From positions 1 through 13,283 of the forward strand of contig URPQ01000055.1 in the NCBI GenBank assembly GCA_900549755.1: 13,283 nucleotides of DNA, given 5' to 3'. A model generated the notes under the pieces. The model was given only the letters and a program-made list of their open reading frames with translations. It was not told where the DNA came from and did not search any database. Made by a program: the position numbers and the translations under genes. Source of the stretch: an uncultured Oscillospiraceae bacterium. GTDB lineage: Bacteria; Bacillota; Clostridia; Oscillospirales; Acutalibacteraceae. Positions 7,399-13,283 of the stretch are shown here, in pieces; the first letter of the stretch is position 1; each line of letters opens with the position of its first letter.

Positions 7399-7426
7399 CC
7401 CCTTAAAGTATTTTTAAAACTATTAT

Positions 7427-7454
7427 ATTATACAACTTTCGGCATTTTTTGCAA
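7427..7454 (-). promoter_or_regulatory. Likely promoter of the antiporter gene
   Basis: On the minus strand TTGCAA (7449-7454) and TATAAT (7427-7432) are 16 bases apart. A second TATAAT (7422-7427) overlaps the first in tandem. The leader before the TTG start is about 20-30 bases. The region between this and the opposing GntR promoter (7455-7479) is very A/T rich and may serve as an UP element for both. Confidence 0.6.
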
Positions 7455-7479
7455 GATGATAAAATTCATAAATTTTTTA

Positions 7480-7508
7480 TTGACAAACGGCGCGTTACAG
7501 TGTATTAT
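7480..7508 (+). promoter_or_regulatory. Sigma-A promoter of the GntR-ABC operon
   Basis: A perfect TTGACA (7480-7485) and TATTAT (7503-7508) are separated by exactly 17 bases. This is the strongest promoter in the window. The predicted transcription start is about 7514-7516, inside the inverted repeats at 7496-7537, so a repressor bound there would block it. The GGGGAGGTG ribosome site (about 7540-7548) lies just before the GntR ATG at 7553. Confidence 0.85.
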
Positions 7509-7537
7509 TTAACTGTACTATAAAGACTAATACAGTT
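7496..7537 (+). promoter_or_regulatory. Probable operator: three alternating TACAGT/ACTGTA half-sites
   Basis: TACAGT occurs at 7496-7501 and 7531-7536, with its inverse ACTGTA at 7512-7517. The right pair forms a 10-bp inverted repeat with one mismatch around a 7-base centre (7511-7537; arms AACTGTACTA and TAATACAGTT). TGTATTA (7501-7507) also pairs with TAATACA (7528-7534), so alternative pairings exist. The sites surround the -10 and the transcription start. Small YtrA-type GntR repressors are known to bind inverted repeats at their own promoters; that the adjacent regulator binds here is inference. Confidence 0.7.
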
Positions 7538-7552
7538 TCGGGGAGGTGCGTT

Positions 7553-7930
7553 ATGCTCAAGCTTAATTATAAAAGCGGTGTTCCTATTTGCGACCAGATA
7601 GTGAACGGCTTTGTGCGAATGAAAGCGCTGGGACTCGTTGAAAGCGGCGAGCAGCTGCCGAGCGTGCGCGCCCTTGCGGTGGAGCTGGGCGTAAACCCGA
7701 ACACTATACAAAAAGCCTACCAGATACTTGAAAGCAGCAGCATTATATACTCGGTAAAGGGCAAGGGGTCGTTTATATCAGACGACGCCGCGGCGGACAC
7801 CGCGGTTATAATGTCGGCAAAAAGAGATTTCCGCGCGGCGGTATCCGCCGCAGCTGAGCTGGGGCTTAAAGAAAAGGAGCTTTTGGAAATAGTTTCCGAA
7901 ATGTTTGAAAAAGAGGAGGACGCGAAATGA
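7553..7930 (+). CDS. GntR family transcriptional repressor, YtrA type
   Basis: This 125-residue DNA-binding regulator has an N-terminal winged helix-turn-helix (about 8-75) with the GntR signs GEQLPSVRALAVELGVNPNTIQKAYQIL and a wing ending KGKGSFI. Only about 45 helical residues follow, in place of the large ligand domain of FadR or HutC types. That short tail marks the YtrA subfamily, which dimerises through it and typically represses a linked ABC transporter operon, often responding to cell-wall antibiotics. A strong GGAGGTG ribosome site precedes the ATG. The stop overlaps the ATPase start (ATGA), so both are coupled. It most likely binds the repeats at 7496-7537 and represses its own operon. 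The signal is not known. Confidence 0.94.
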   Translation: MLKLNYKSGVPICDQIVNGFVRMKALGLVESGEQLPSVRALAVELGVNPNTIQKAYQILESSSIIYSVKGKGSFISDDAAADTAVIMSAKRDFRAAVSAAAELGLKEKELLEIVSEMFEKEEDAK

Positions 7931-8826
7931 TAAAGGCTGAAAACCTCACTAAAATATTCGGCGGCAAAAAGGCGCTCAACTCTGTAAACGTCACAATCGG
8001 CGAGGGCTCTATATACGGGCTTGTCGGCTCAAACGGCTCGGGAAAATCAACCCTTTTAAGGCTTGCATCTGGCGTGTATATGCCCGACGGCGGCAGCATT
8101 ACGGCAAACGGTGAAAAAATATTTGATAACCCGCAAATAAAAGCGCGCATTGCATACCTCGGCGATACGCCGTATTTTATGCCGAACGCCTCAATAAAAG
8201 AAACGGCGGATTTTTACCGCAGACTTTACCCCCGCTTTGACAACACGCTTTACAACCGTCTGCTTGAAATTTTTCCGCTTGATTATAAGGCAAAAATATC
8301 AACAATGTCAAAGGGTATGCAGCGGCAGGCGGCGCTTATAACCGCAATCGCCTCTTCACCCGATTATCTGCTGCTCGATGAAGCGTTCGACGGGCTTGAC
8401 GTGGTTATACGCAAGGCGCTCAAGGGCATACTGGTAGAGGGCGTTACAGGGCGAAATATGACTACGGTTATTGCCTCGCACAATTTGCGTGAGCTGGAAG
8501 ATTTGTGCGACAGCGTAGGGCTTGTGCATAACGGGCATATGGTCTTGAGCGATGAGGTGGACAGCCTTAAAAGCAGTCTGCATAAGGTTCAGGCAGCTTT
8601 TCGCGGTGTGCCAGACGTAACGGCGTTTTCGGGGCTGGACGTTATCAAAGCCGAGCGCAGCGGGTCGCTTTTGCAATTGATAGTGCGCGGCGATGAGGAA
8701 GAAATTATGAATTATATAAATCGGCTCTCCCCCATTTTTTCGGAATGTATTGAGCCGTCACTTGAAGAAACGTTTGTATATGAGCTGGAGGTGAACGGAT
8801 ATGACGTCAAAAGCATTGCCGAATAG
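7927..8826 (+). CDS. ABC transporter ATP-binding protein (YtrB/CcmA-like exporter ATPase)
   Basis: This 299-residue cytoplasmic ATPase is predicted to power the permease encoded next. The Walker A is GSNGSGKST (34-42), the signature is SKGMQRQ (128-134, a variant of LSGGQ), the Walker B is YLLLDEAFDGLD (147-158), and the switch histidine is H185 in ASHN. The usual Q-loop glutamine is not obvious: the equivalent stretch reads YLGDTPYF (77-84). The N-terminal 210 residues form the nucleotide-binding domain. The C-terminal 90 residues are the extension common to exporter ATPases of the BcrA/NatA kind. It overlaps the GntR gene by four bases and the permease gene by 26 bases. Role in drug or peptide efflux, or envelope-stress response, is inferred from the YtrA context. 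Confidence 0.93.
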   Translation: MIKAENLTKIFGGKKALNSVNVTIGEGSIYGLVGSNGSGKSTLLRLASGVYMPDGGSITANGEKIFDNPQIKARIAYLGDTPYFMPNASIKETADFYRRLYPRFDNTLYNRLLEIFPLDYKAKISTMSKGMQRQAALITAIASSPDYLLLDEAFDGLDVVIRKALKGILVEGVTGRNMTTVIASHNLRELEDLCDSVGLVHNGHMVLSDEVDSLKSSLHKVQAAFRGVPDVTAFSGLDVIKAERSGSLLQLIVRGDEEEIMNYINRLSPIFSECIEPSLEETFVYELEVNGYDVKSIAE

Positions 8827-10489
8827 CTTTCACCCCGCAAGGCGGTTGCTTGCCTATTCGCTCAAACGCACCTCTGGGCTTACCGTGCTTATGACGGTTG
8901 TAGCCCTACTTGCCTGCCCCGTTTACACGCTGCTTAAAATCGAGCGAATTTATGAAAACACGGCTAAGGCTTATAATCTGAACTCCGTAGCCCCCCTGCT
9001 TATGATGATAACGGCTATCGTCTCGGTCGCGGCGGCGCTGGTTTATATGTTTATAAACTTCGCGTTTCTTTACAGCCGCAGCTCAAGTGACTTTTTTCAT
9101 TCATTACCCACAACCCGCACCGGGCTCTTGTTCGCGCGGTTTTCCGCCAGCATTCTGCCTATAATTATTCCCGTAACGCTGGTTTACGGCGCAATGTGCG
9201 GGCTCAAGCTTTCAAAATATGTTGAGTGCAGCATAAAGCCTATTTTAAAGGGCTATGCCTTTAATTTGCTTATACTGTTTGCACTGGCGGCGTTTTCGCT
9301 TATATTTATGATATGCGCCGGCAGTATTTTCGACCTTATTATCTCATTCTTTACCTTTAATGTAGGTATAGTGCTGGTTCAGCTTATAAATTCCTCGCTT
9401 TGCCAAAATTTTCTTTTCGGCTATCCCTACAATTATACCGAAAATATTGTAGACGCGTCATCTCCGTTTTGGTTTGCGTTTACTAAGTTCTCAAGTATTT
9501 TGGAAGGCGAATTACCCGCCCGCGCGGAGGTGCTTTTCGCCGTAAAGCTGCTTATAATCACCTTTTTTTCGCTTGCGGTAAGCGTTGCGCTTTATCGCGG
9601 CAGAAAGAGCGAAAAAAGCGGCATCTCCTATGCGTACAACTTCATATATATAGTGTGCGGGCTTATAGTCGGCGTTCTCGGCGCGTTCGGTGTGGGTTCT
9701 ATATTCGCCGAGGGCGATATTAACCTTGTCTTTTGGGTATTTGCGGTTGTCGGCGGTGTGCTTGCGGCAATAACTTTCGGTGCAATTAACGACCGCGGGT
9801 TTAAAACAATTAAAAAATCCGCCATTATGGGCGCGGTATCCGTAGCGCTGCTTGGCTCGTTCACCGTGATACTTATAACCGGCTGCTTCGGTTACAGCAA
9901 GCGCGTCCCTGCCGCAAATAAAATAGAAAGCATAACCGTAGAGTTTACCGGCATGCAAATGACTGTGAAGGAGCCCGAAACGGTGCTGCAGCTCCATGGG
10001 AAAATAGTAAATAATGAAGACAACGGCGGGGATTACCTGAATATTGACTACACCCTTAAAAACGGCAAGCATTTTGTACGGACCTATAACAGAATAAATT
10101 ATTCAAATTATATGCCGCTGCTGCTTGGGCTTTACAAAAGCCCCGAGCATATAAACAGCATACGCAGCGAAATACTGGGAAATATAACAACCAACCGCTC
10201 TGTTTACACCACGGGCTATGTTTCGGCAGACGGCGATGAAAACTCCACCGAAGAGGTAGGAACAGAAGAAATTGCCGTAACCGAGGCGCAGCTGAAAGAG
10301 CTTGTAGAGGCGTATATTTCCGATTTGCCCAAAGCAACCTACAGGAGCATCACCAATGAGTGCCTGCTGGCTCTTCAGATAAGCGGTGTAGATAAGAATT
10401 TCAGGTATACCTATATCTCGCTGAATGTTGAGGATACCTTTGAAAACACACAGCGCGTTATAAAGAAGCTCGGTTTATCGACGCCTTAA
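8801..10489 (+). CDS. ABC-2 type exporter permease with C-terminal extracytoplasmic domain
   Basis: This 562-residue membrane partner of the preceding ATPase has about eight or nine hydrophobic segments, near 25-46, 64-91, 113-133, 151-174, 178-199, 243-265, 279-301, 307-330 and 341-362. A FFHSLPTTRTGLLFAR motif (98-113) in the first cytoplasmic loop is typical of ABC-2 permeases linked to GntR regulators. The last 200 residues (about 363-562) are hydrophilic, rich in charged and aromatic residues, and probably lie outside the membrane; no named domain is recognised there. The ATG is inside the ATPase gene, in another frame, with GGAGGT eight bases upstream (8787-8792), so translation is coupled. 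No periplasmic-binding protein is nearby, fitting an exporter. The substrate is unknown. Confidence 0.88.
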   Translation: MTSKALPNSFHPARRLLAYSLKRTSGLTVLMTVVALLACPVYTLLKIERIYENTAKAYNLNSVAPLLMMITAIVSVAAALVYMFINFAFLYSRSSSDFFHSLPTTRTGLLFARFSASILPIIIPVTLVYGAMCGLKLSKYVECSIKPILKGYAFNLLILFALAAFSLIFMICAGSIFDLIISFFTFNVGIVLVQLINSSLCQNFLFGYPYNYTENIVDASSPFWFAFTKFSSILEGELPARAEVLFAVKLLIITFFSLAVSVALYRGRKSEKSGISYAYNFIYIVCGLIVGVLGAFGVGSIFAEGDINLVFWVFAVVGGVLAAITFGAINDRGFKTIKKSAIMGAVSVALLGSFTVILITGCFGYSKRVPAANKIESITVEFTGMQMTVKEPETVLQLHGKIVNNEDNGGDYLNIDYTLKNGKHFVRTYNRINYSNYMPLLLGLYKSPEHINSIRSEILGNITTNRSVYTTGYVSADGDENSTEEVGTEEIAVTEAQLKELVEAYISDLPKATYRSITNECLLALQISGVDKNFRYTYISLNVEDTFENTQRVIKKLGLSTP

Positions 10490-10494
10490 GACAC

Positions 10495-10532
10495 AAAAAA
10501 TACCGTCCCCGAGATCGGGACGGTATTTTTTT
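10495..10532. terminator. Bidirectional intrinsic terminator between convergent operons
   Basis: AAAAAATACCGTCCC (10495-10509) pairs with GGGACGGTATTTTTT (10517-10531) around a 7-base loop. The 9-bp core (TACCGTCCC/GGGACGGTA) ends in an A-run on one side and a T-run on the other, so it has a U-tract in both directions. It sits six bases past the permease stop and ten bases past the TPM gene stop on the opposite strand, and should terminate both. Confidence 0.95.
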
Positions 10533-10542
10533 ATGCCTCATA

Positions 10543-11349
10543 TTAAAATTTCCCGCTGCCGCCGCCGTGCGTAGTGCCGGAGGACGAGGTGTGGGTGCTG
10601 CTGCCGCCCGAGGAATTATCATCATCCTTAGGCTTTGCAGTGCGGTCAACGGTGTGGTAAAGGAATAAATCGCTGCTATCGGTAATATTAAGGCTGCCCT
10701 TTTTAAGGTAGCTGTTTGCTGCCGCCTTAAAGCGCGCGGTTTTAAGCTTGCTTTTCATAATTCCAACCGCAATCAGCGCTATTATAAGACCTATAATAAC
10801 CGAAACGGGTATCCATATAAGCGAGAGCGGCTCACGCGGCATATTTTCTATGTCATAGGGCGTTTCGTTTCTTGCCTGGGTTATAAATTCATCGCACAAC
10901 TCCGCATATTTGCTGAAAGCGGCGGCGTAATCTCCGTCCGATAAGTAGGGCGTGATTTTTTCGCCTATGTAGTCTATTCCGGCGTCTGTAAATACAGTAA
11001 TGGCATAACCGCAGGTGGATATTGCCCAATCGCGGTCGTCTATTGATATTAGCAGTAAAAGTCCGTCCTTTTCAGAGCCGAAGCCGTAGCCCGAATTATC
11101 GTAAATATCATCGGCGCAGGCGTTGACGGTATTATATCCGTCAAAATTATTAACGGTTGCAACCGTCACGTCTAATTGCTGCCGCTCGCTTATTTCGTCC
11201 AGCTTATAAAGCAGGTCTGCCCTCTCGGTTTCGGAAAGCAGGCTTGCGGTGTCTTTAAGCCTTGTGCTTTTCTCTGCGGCGAATGACGGAATTGCAGCCG
11301 ATAGGCATAACAGAACGGAAAAAACAATTGCGGTAATTCTTTTTTTCAT
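10543..11349 (-). CDS. TPM-domain membrane protein (YdjH-like)
   Basis: This 268-residue protein starts with a signal peptide (about 1-25, hydrophobic core then PSFAAE). A TPM domain follows (about 30-160), recognisable by LKDTASLLSETERADLLYKL, VATVNNFDGYN and GLLLLISIDDRDWAI. One transmembrane segment lies at about 177-198. The cytoplasmic tail contains a basic helix and ends in a Ser/Gly/Thr/His-rich stretch finishing GGGSGKF, a common end for these proteins. TPM domains have been linked to photosystem repair and to envelope-stress systems; an acid phosphatase activity is claimed for some plant members, but nothing here proves catalysis. It follows the zinc-ribbon gene by 13 bases and is the last gene of its operon. 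Context resembles Bacillus YdjH, which works with YdjG and YdjI to bring PspA to the membrane. Confidence 0.88.
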   Translation of the reverse strand: MKKRITAIVFSVLLCLSAAIPSFAAEKSTRLKDTASLLSETERADLLYKLDEISERQQLDVTVATVNNFDGYNTVNACADDIYDNSGYGFGSEKDGLLLLISIDDRDWAISTCGYAITVFTDAGIDYIGEKITPYLSDGDYAAAFSKYAELCDEFITQARNETPYDIENMPREPLSLIWIPVSVIIGLIIALIAVGIMKSKLKTARFKAAANSYLKKGSLNITDSSDLFLYHTVDRTAKPKDDDNSSGGSSTHTSSSGTTHGGGSGKF

Positions 11350-11362
11350 AATTTCCGCCCCC

Positions 11363-12454
11363 TTAAATTATTCCTGCTATGTGCAGCAGCCATATAACGG
11401 CATATGCCGCAACGCTGCACACCGCAGTTAAGCAGAGCGTCCATTTTCTTGCCGCCGCCTTATCTACGGGCAAATCGCCTACAAATTTACCGGTCTGTCC
11501 GTTCATGGCAAAGGTGTATTTGTTGCCGTTCCAGGTGGTGTTTAAAAGCCAGACGGGATAAAGCGCGTATTTAGCCTTGCCGCCGTGCAGCTCTATATTG
11601 CTGCTTTCGGTTGTAACCGTGGCATAGCCCTGCACGGTTGAGGCAAACGCCTCCTCGGTAGACCCTTTCACGCGCTCGTTTGCGCGCTCAACGCTCTGCT
11701 CGGCGGTCACATCGTATTTATCCGCAAAATAGCCCGCCAAATACGCCGTTTGGAAGTCCACCGCGTCGGCAAAGTTATAGGGCTCAATTGATTCCATTAA
11801 ATCGTCTGCCATTTTAGAGGAGCCGTCTACCGGCACATTCTCAAAGGCAATACTGCCGCCGCGGCGCGCCAAAAAATGGCTCGTTTCGGTGTAATCGTAA
11901 TCGCTGTCGCTCCAGGTGCGCACCTTTGTAGCCCTGTAACGCACCTGCGCATCCGCCTCGGTATCAAATAGCCAGAAAGGAACATAAATGCCCTTAATTT
12001 CGTCAATATGGTTTTGGTCCTTAAAAATTTTAGGCAACAGTCTTTTTCCGGTAAGGTGCTTTTGAAGCCCCGCCTTTGCCGCCTTTTTATCCAGCTTAAA
12101 GGGAATTACAAAATCGGGTTTCAGCTCACCGGAAAGCTGCCCCATCATAACAACCGGGTTGCCGCAAAACGGGCAGGCGGTTGCCGCGGTGTTTTCATCA
12201 CCTACTATTTCGCCGCCGCAAGACTTGCACACATATGAGCGCAGCCCGTCCGTTTCGCCCTCCTGCCACTCGCCGCCGGCAGAGGTTTCCCAATTCATAT
12301 TATCCTGTTTGCCGTTTAAGCCGTCGTCATAGCTTGCCAGCGTTTCCATATCAAATTCGGTGTCGCAGTAAGGGCACTTCATTTTTTGAATACCGCTGTC
12401 AAACGCAATTGCGCCGCCGCAGCAGGGGCATTTATACTCCTGTAAGGTTTGCAT
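11363..12454 (-). CDS. Double zinc-ribbon membrane-anchored protein (YdjG-like)
   Basis: This 363-residue protein opens with a zinc ribbon (C9, C11, C12; C27-x-x-C30) resembling the TFIIB type, followed by a second ribbon (C76-x-x-C79; C94-x-x-C97). A long mixed alpha/beta region (about 110-330) contains GIYVPFWLFDTEADAQVRYRA and YALYPVWLLNTTW, two stretches repeated in style that are usual for this family. One transmembrane segment lies at about 338-360, with only three residues after it, so most of the protein is probably cytoplasmic and tail-anchored. The ATG has a GGGGGA ribosome site nine bases upstream. It lies 14 bases after the SPFH gene and 13 before the TPM gene. This set matches the YdjI/YdjG/YdjH trio, so a membrane-stress role is inferred. 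The biochemical activity is unknown. Confidence 0.85.
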   Translation of the reverse strand: MQTLQEYKCPCCGGAIAFDSGIQKMKCPYCDTEFDMETLASYDDGLNGKQDNMNWETSAGGEWQEGETDGLRSYVCKSCGGEIVGDENTAATACPFCGNPVVMMGQLSGELKPDFVIPFKLDKKAAKAGLQKHLTGKRLLPKIFKDQNHIDEIKGIYVPFWLFDTEADAQVRYRATKVRTWSDSDYDYTETSHFLARRGGSIAFENVPVDGSSKMADDLMESIEPYNFADAVDFQTAYLAGYFADKYDVTAEQSVERANERVKGSTEEAFASTVQGYATVTTESSNIELHGGKAKYALYPVWLLNTTWNGNKYTFAMNGQTGKFVGDLPVDKAAARKWTLCLTAVCSVAAYAVIWLLHIAGII

Positions 12455-12468
12455 ATTCTTTTCCCCCG

Positions 12469-13283
12469 TTAAATAATATCGCCGTCGTCAAATGGGTCGC
12501 CGCACTCAGGGCAGAATTTAGGCGGGTTTTTCGGGTCTTCAGGCTCCCAGCCGCATTTATCGCAGCGATATTGCGGCACGCCCGCAGGTTTCTTTGCACC
12601 GCAGTTCTGGCAGAATTTGCCCTTATTTACCGCGCAGCATGTGCAGGTCCAGCCGCTTTCCTCCGCAGGCTTAGGCGAGCCGCACTCAGGGCAGAAATTA
12701 CCTGTAGCCGTTGTGCCGCACTTGCATTTCCAGCTGTTTGCCGCAGGTGCTGCGGGTGCGCTTTGCTGAGGCTGATTTTGCTGCCCCTGCTGACCCATAG
12801 CAAATAAATTTTGCGCGTTCATTCCGCCGCCTGCGTTCATTGCCATGCCCATACCCATAAAGCCGGTCATAGCGCCAGCTTCGTTTGAAGCCGCCGCCTT
12901 CATAGCATCCGCCTGTGCACCCACAAGTGTAGCCGCCGCCATGGTCGGGTCGCGCATAATAGCGGTGCGCTGCGCCTGTTTTATCATCTCAGCGTCTTCC
13001 TCAGGCAGGGTAACAGAGCCTAACGCAATGCTTACCACCGCAAGCCCGCGCAGGGTTCTCCATTTTTCCGAAAGCGCCGCGTTCATTGCGTTTTCAAGCT
13101 CGGTATTGTGGCTTACTATCTGGTTAGGGCGCATTTCCATATCGGAAAGCTTGCCGAATGCCGGCTGCAACGCGCTTATAAATTCGGTTTTCAGCTGACC
13201 GTCCAGTTCATCACGGGTGTATTCCTGCTCCACATTGCCGCACACATTTGTGTAGAAAAGCAGCGGATCTGCAATTTTGTAGG
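12469..13283 (-). CDS. SPFH-domain protein with three C-terminal zinc ribbons (YdjI-like), 5' end outside window
   Basis: The frame is open to the window edge: residues YKIADPLLFYTN precede the GTG at 13243-13245, and SPFH-like sequence is continuous through it, so that GTG is not the start. At least 270 C-terminal residues are present. The visible SPFH half includes RPNQIVSHNTELENAMN and WRTLRGLAVVSIALGSV, followed by an alanine-rich helix. A Met/Gly/Gln/Pro-rich linker leads to three zinc ribbons (cysteine pairs near 12684-12726, 12603-12645 and 12504-12564). This architecture is the family often named 'virion core protein' or YdjI. SPFH proteins form membrane-associated rings or scaffolds; YdjI of Bacillus is needed to hold PspA at the membrane. 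It is the first visible gene of the operon, and its promoter lies outside the window. Confidence 0.9.
   Translation of the reverse strand, partial: YKIADPLLFYTNVCGNVEQEYTRDELDGQLKTEFISALQPAFGKLSDMEMRPNQIVSHNTELENAMNAALSEKWRTLRGLAVVSIALGSVTLPEEDAEMIKQAQRTAIMRDPTMAAATLVGAQADAMKAAASNEAGAMTGFMGMGMAMNAGGGMNAQNLFAMGQQGQQNQPQQSAPAAPAANSWKCKCGTTATGNFCPECGSPKPAEESGWTCTCCAVNKGKFCQNCGAKKPAGVPQYRCDKCGWEPEDPKNPPKFCPECGDPFDDGDII

Noticed and set aside
9512..10072. 186-codon minus-strand open frame inside the permease gene
   Set aside because: Tyr/His-rich composition typical of an antisense shadow; the plus-strand permease has ribosome site, membrane pattern and operon context.
12181..12807. 208-codon plus-strand open frame opposite the zinc-ribbon genes
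   Set aside because: Arg/Ala/Cys-rich shadow spanning parts of two well-supported minus-strand genes and the gap between them.
13243..13245. GTG as the start of the SPFH gene
   Set aside because: The frame continues upstream to the window edge with SPFH-like residues, and no ribosome site precedes the GTG. The gene is cut by the edge.

Overview
The window looks like a stretch of chromosome from a low-to-mid GC Firmicute, most likely a gut-type member of the Clostridia (Oscillospirales-like). This is inferred from gene content (DUF951, two-domain Sua5/YwlC, M18 aminopeptidase, YtrA-type GntR with its ABC exporter, a YdjGHI-like module), from purine-rich Shine-Dalgarno sites, and from sigma-A type promoters. 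No search was run. There are no tRNA, rRNA, CRISPR or insertion-sequence signals, and genes fill almost all of the window.

Positions 80-6138 (minus strand) form a housekeeping operon reading right to left. A consensus-like promoter at 6110-6138 drives a DUF951 mini-protein, prfA (RF1), ywlC/sua5 (t6A biosynthesis), coaE (last step of CoA synthesis) and an M18 aminopeptidase. Most of these genes overlap or abut. After a 76-base gap with a possible second promoter come a 76-residue cysteine-containing membrane hairpin protein and mnmE (tRNA wobble-uridine GTPase). Most of these genes serve translation. The main anomaly is coaE: an in-frame TAA stops it at codon 157, but the same frame goes on to encode a normal-looking CoaE C-terminus ending at 3209, where it would overlap the aminopeptidase start.

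Positions 6178-7398 (minus) encode a CPA2-type cation/proton antiporter, which shares a 154-base divergent control region with a plus-strand operon at 7553-10489. That operon is a YtrA-type GntR repressor, an ABC ATPase and an ABC-2 permease with a large C-terminal extracytoplasmic region, each overlapping the next. Its TTGACA-17-TATTAT promoter lies among three copies of a TACAGT/ACTGTA half-site, which looks like an autoregulatory operator. A strong bidirectional terminator (10495-10532) ends it.

Positions 10543-13283 (minus, cut by the window edge) hold an SPFH protein with C-terminal zinc ribbons, a double zinc-ribbon membrane protein and a secreted/membrane TPM-domain protein. Together they resemble the YdjI/YdjG/YdjH module of Bacillus, which works with PspA in envelope stress. 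No pspA is visible here, but the upstream end of the operon lies outside the window.

The window is mostly recognisable biology. The points most worth checking are the interrupted coaE, the compact three-half-site operator, the Psp-accessory module, and the cysteine-containing small membrane protein with a strong stem-loop between it and mnmE.
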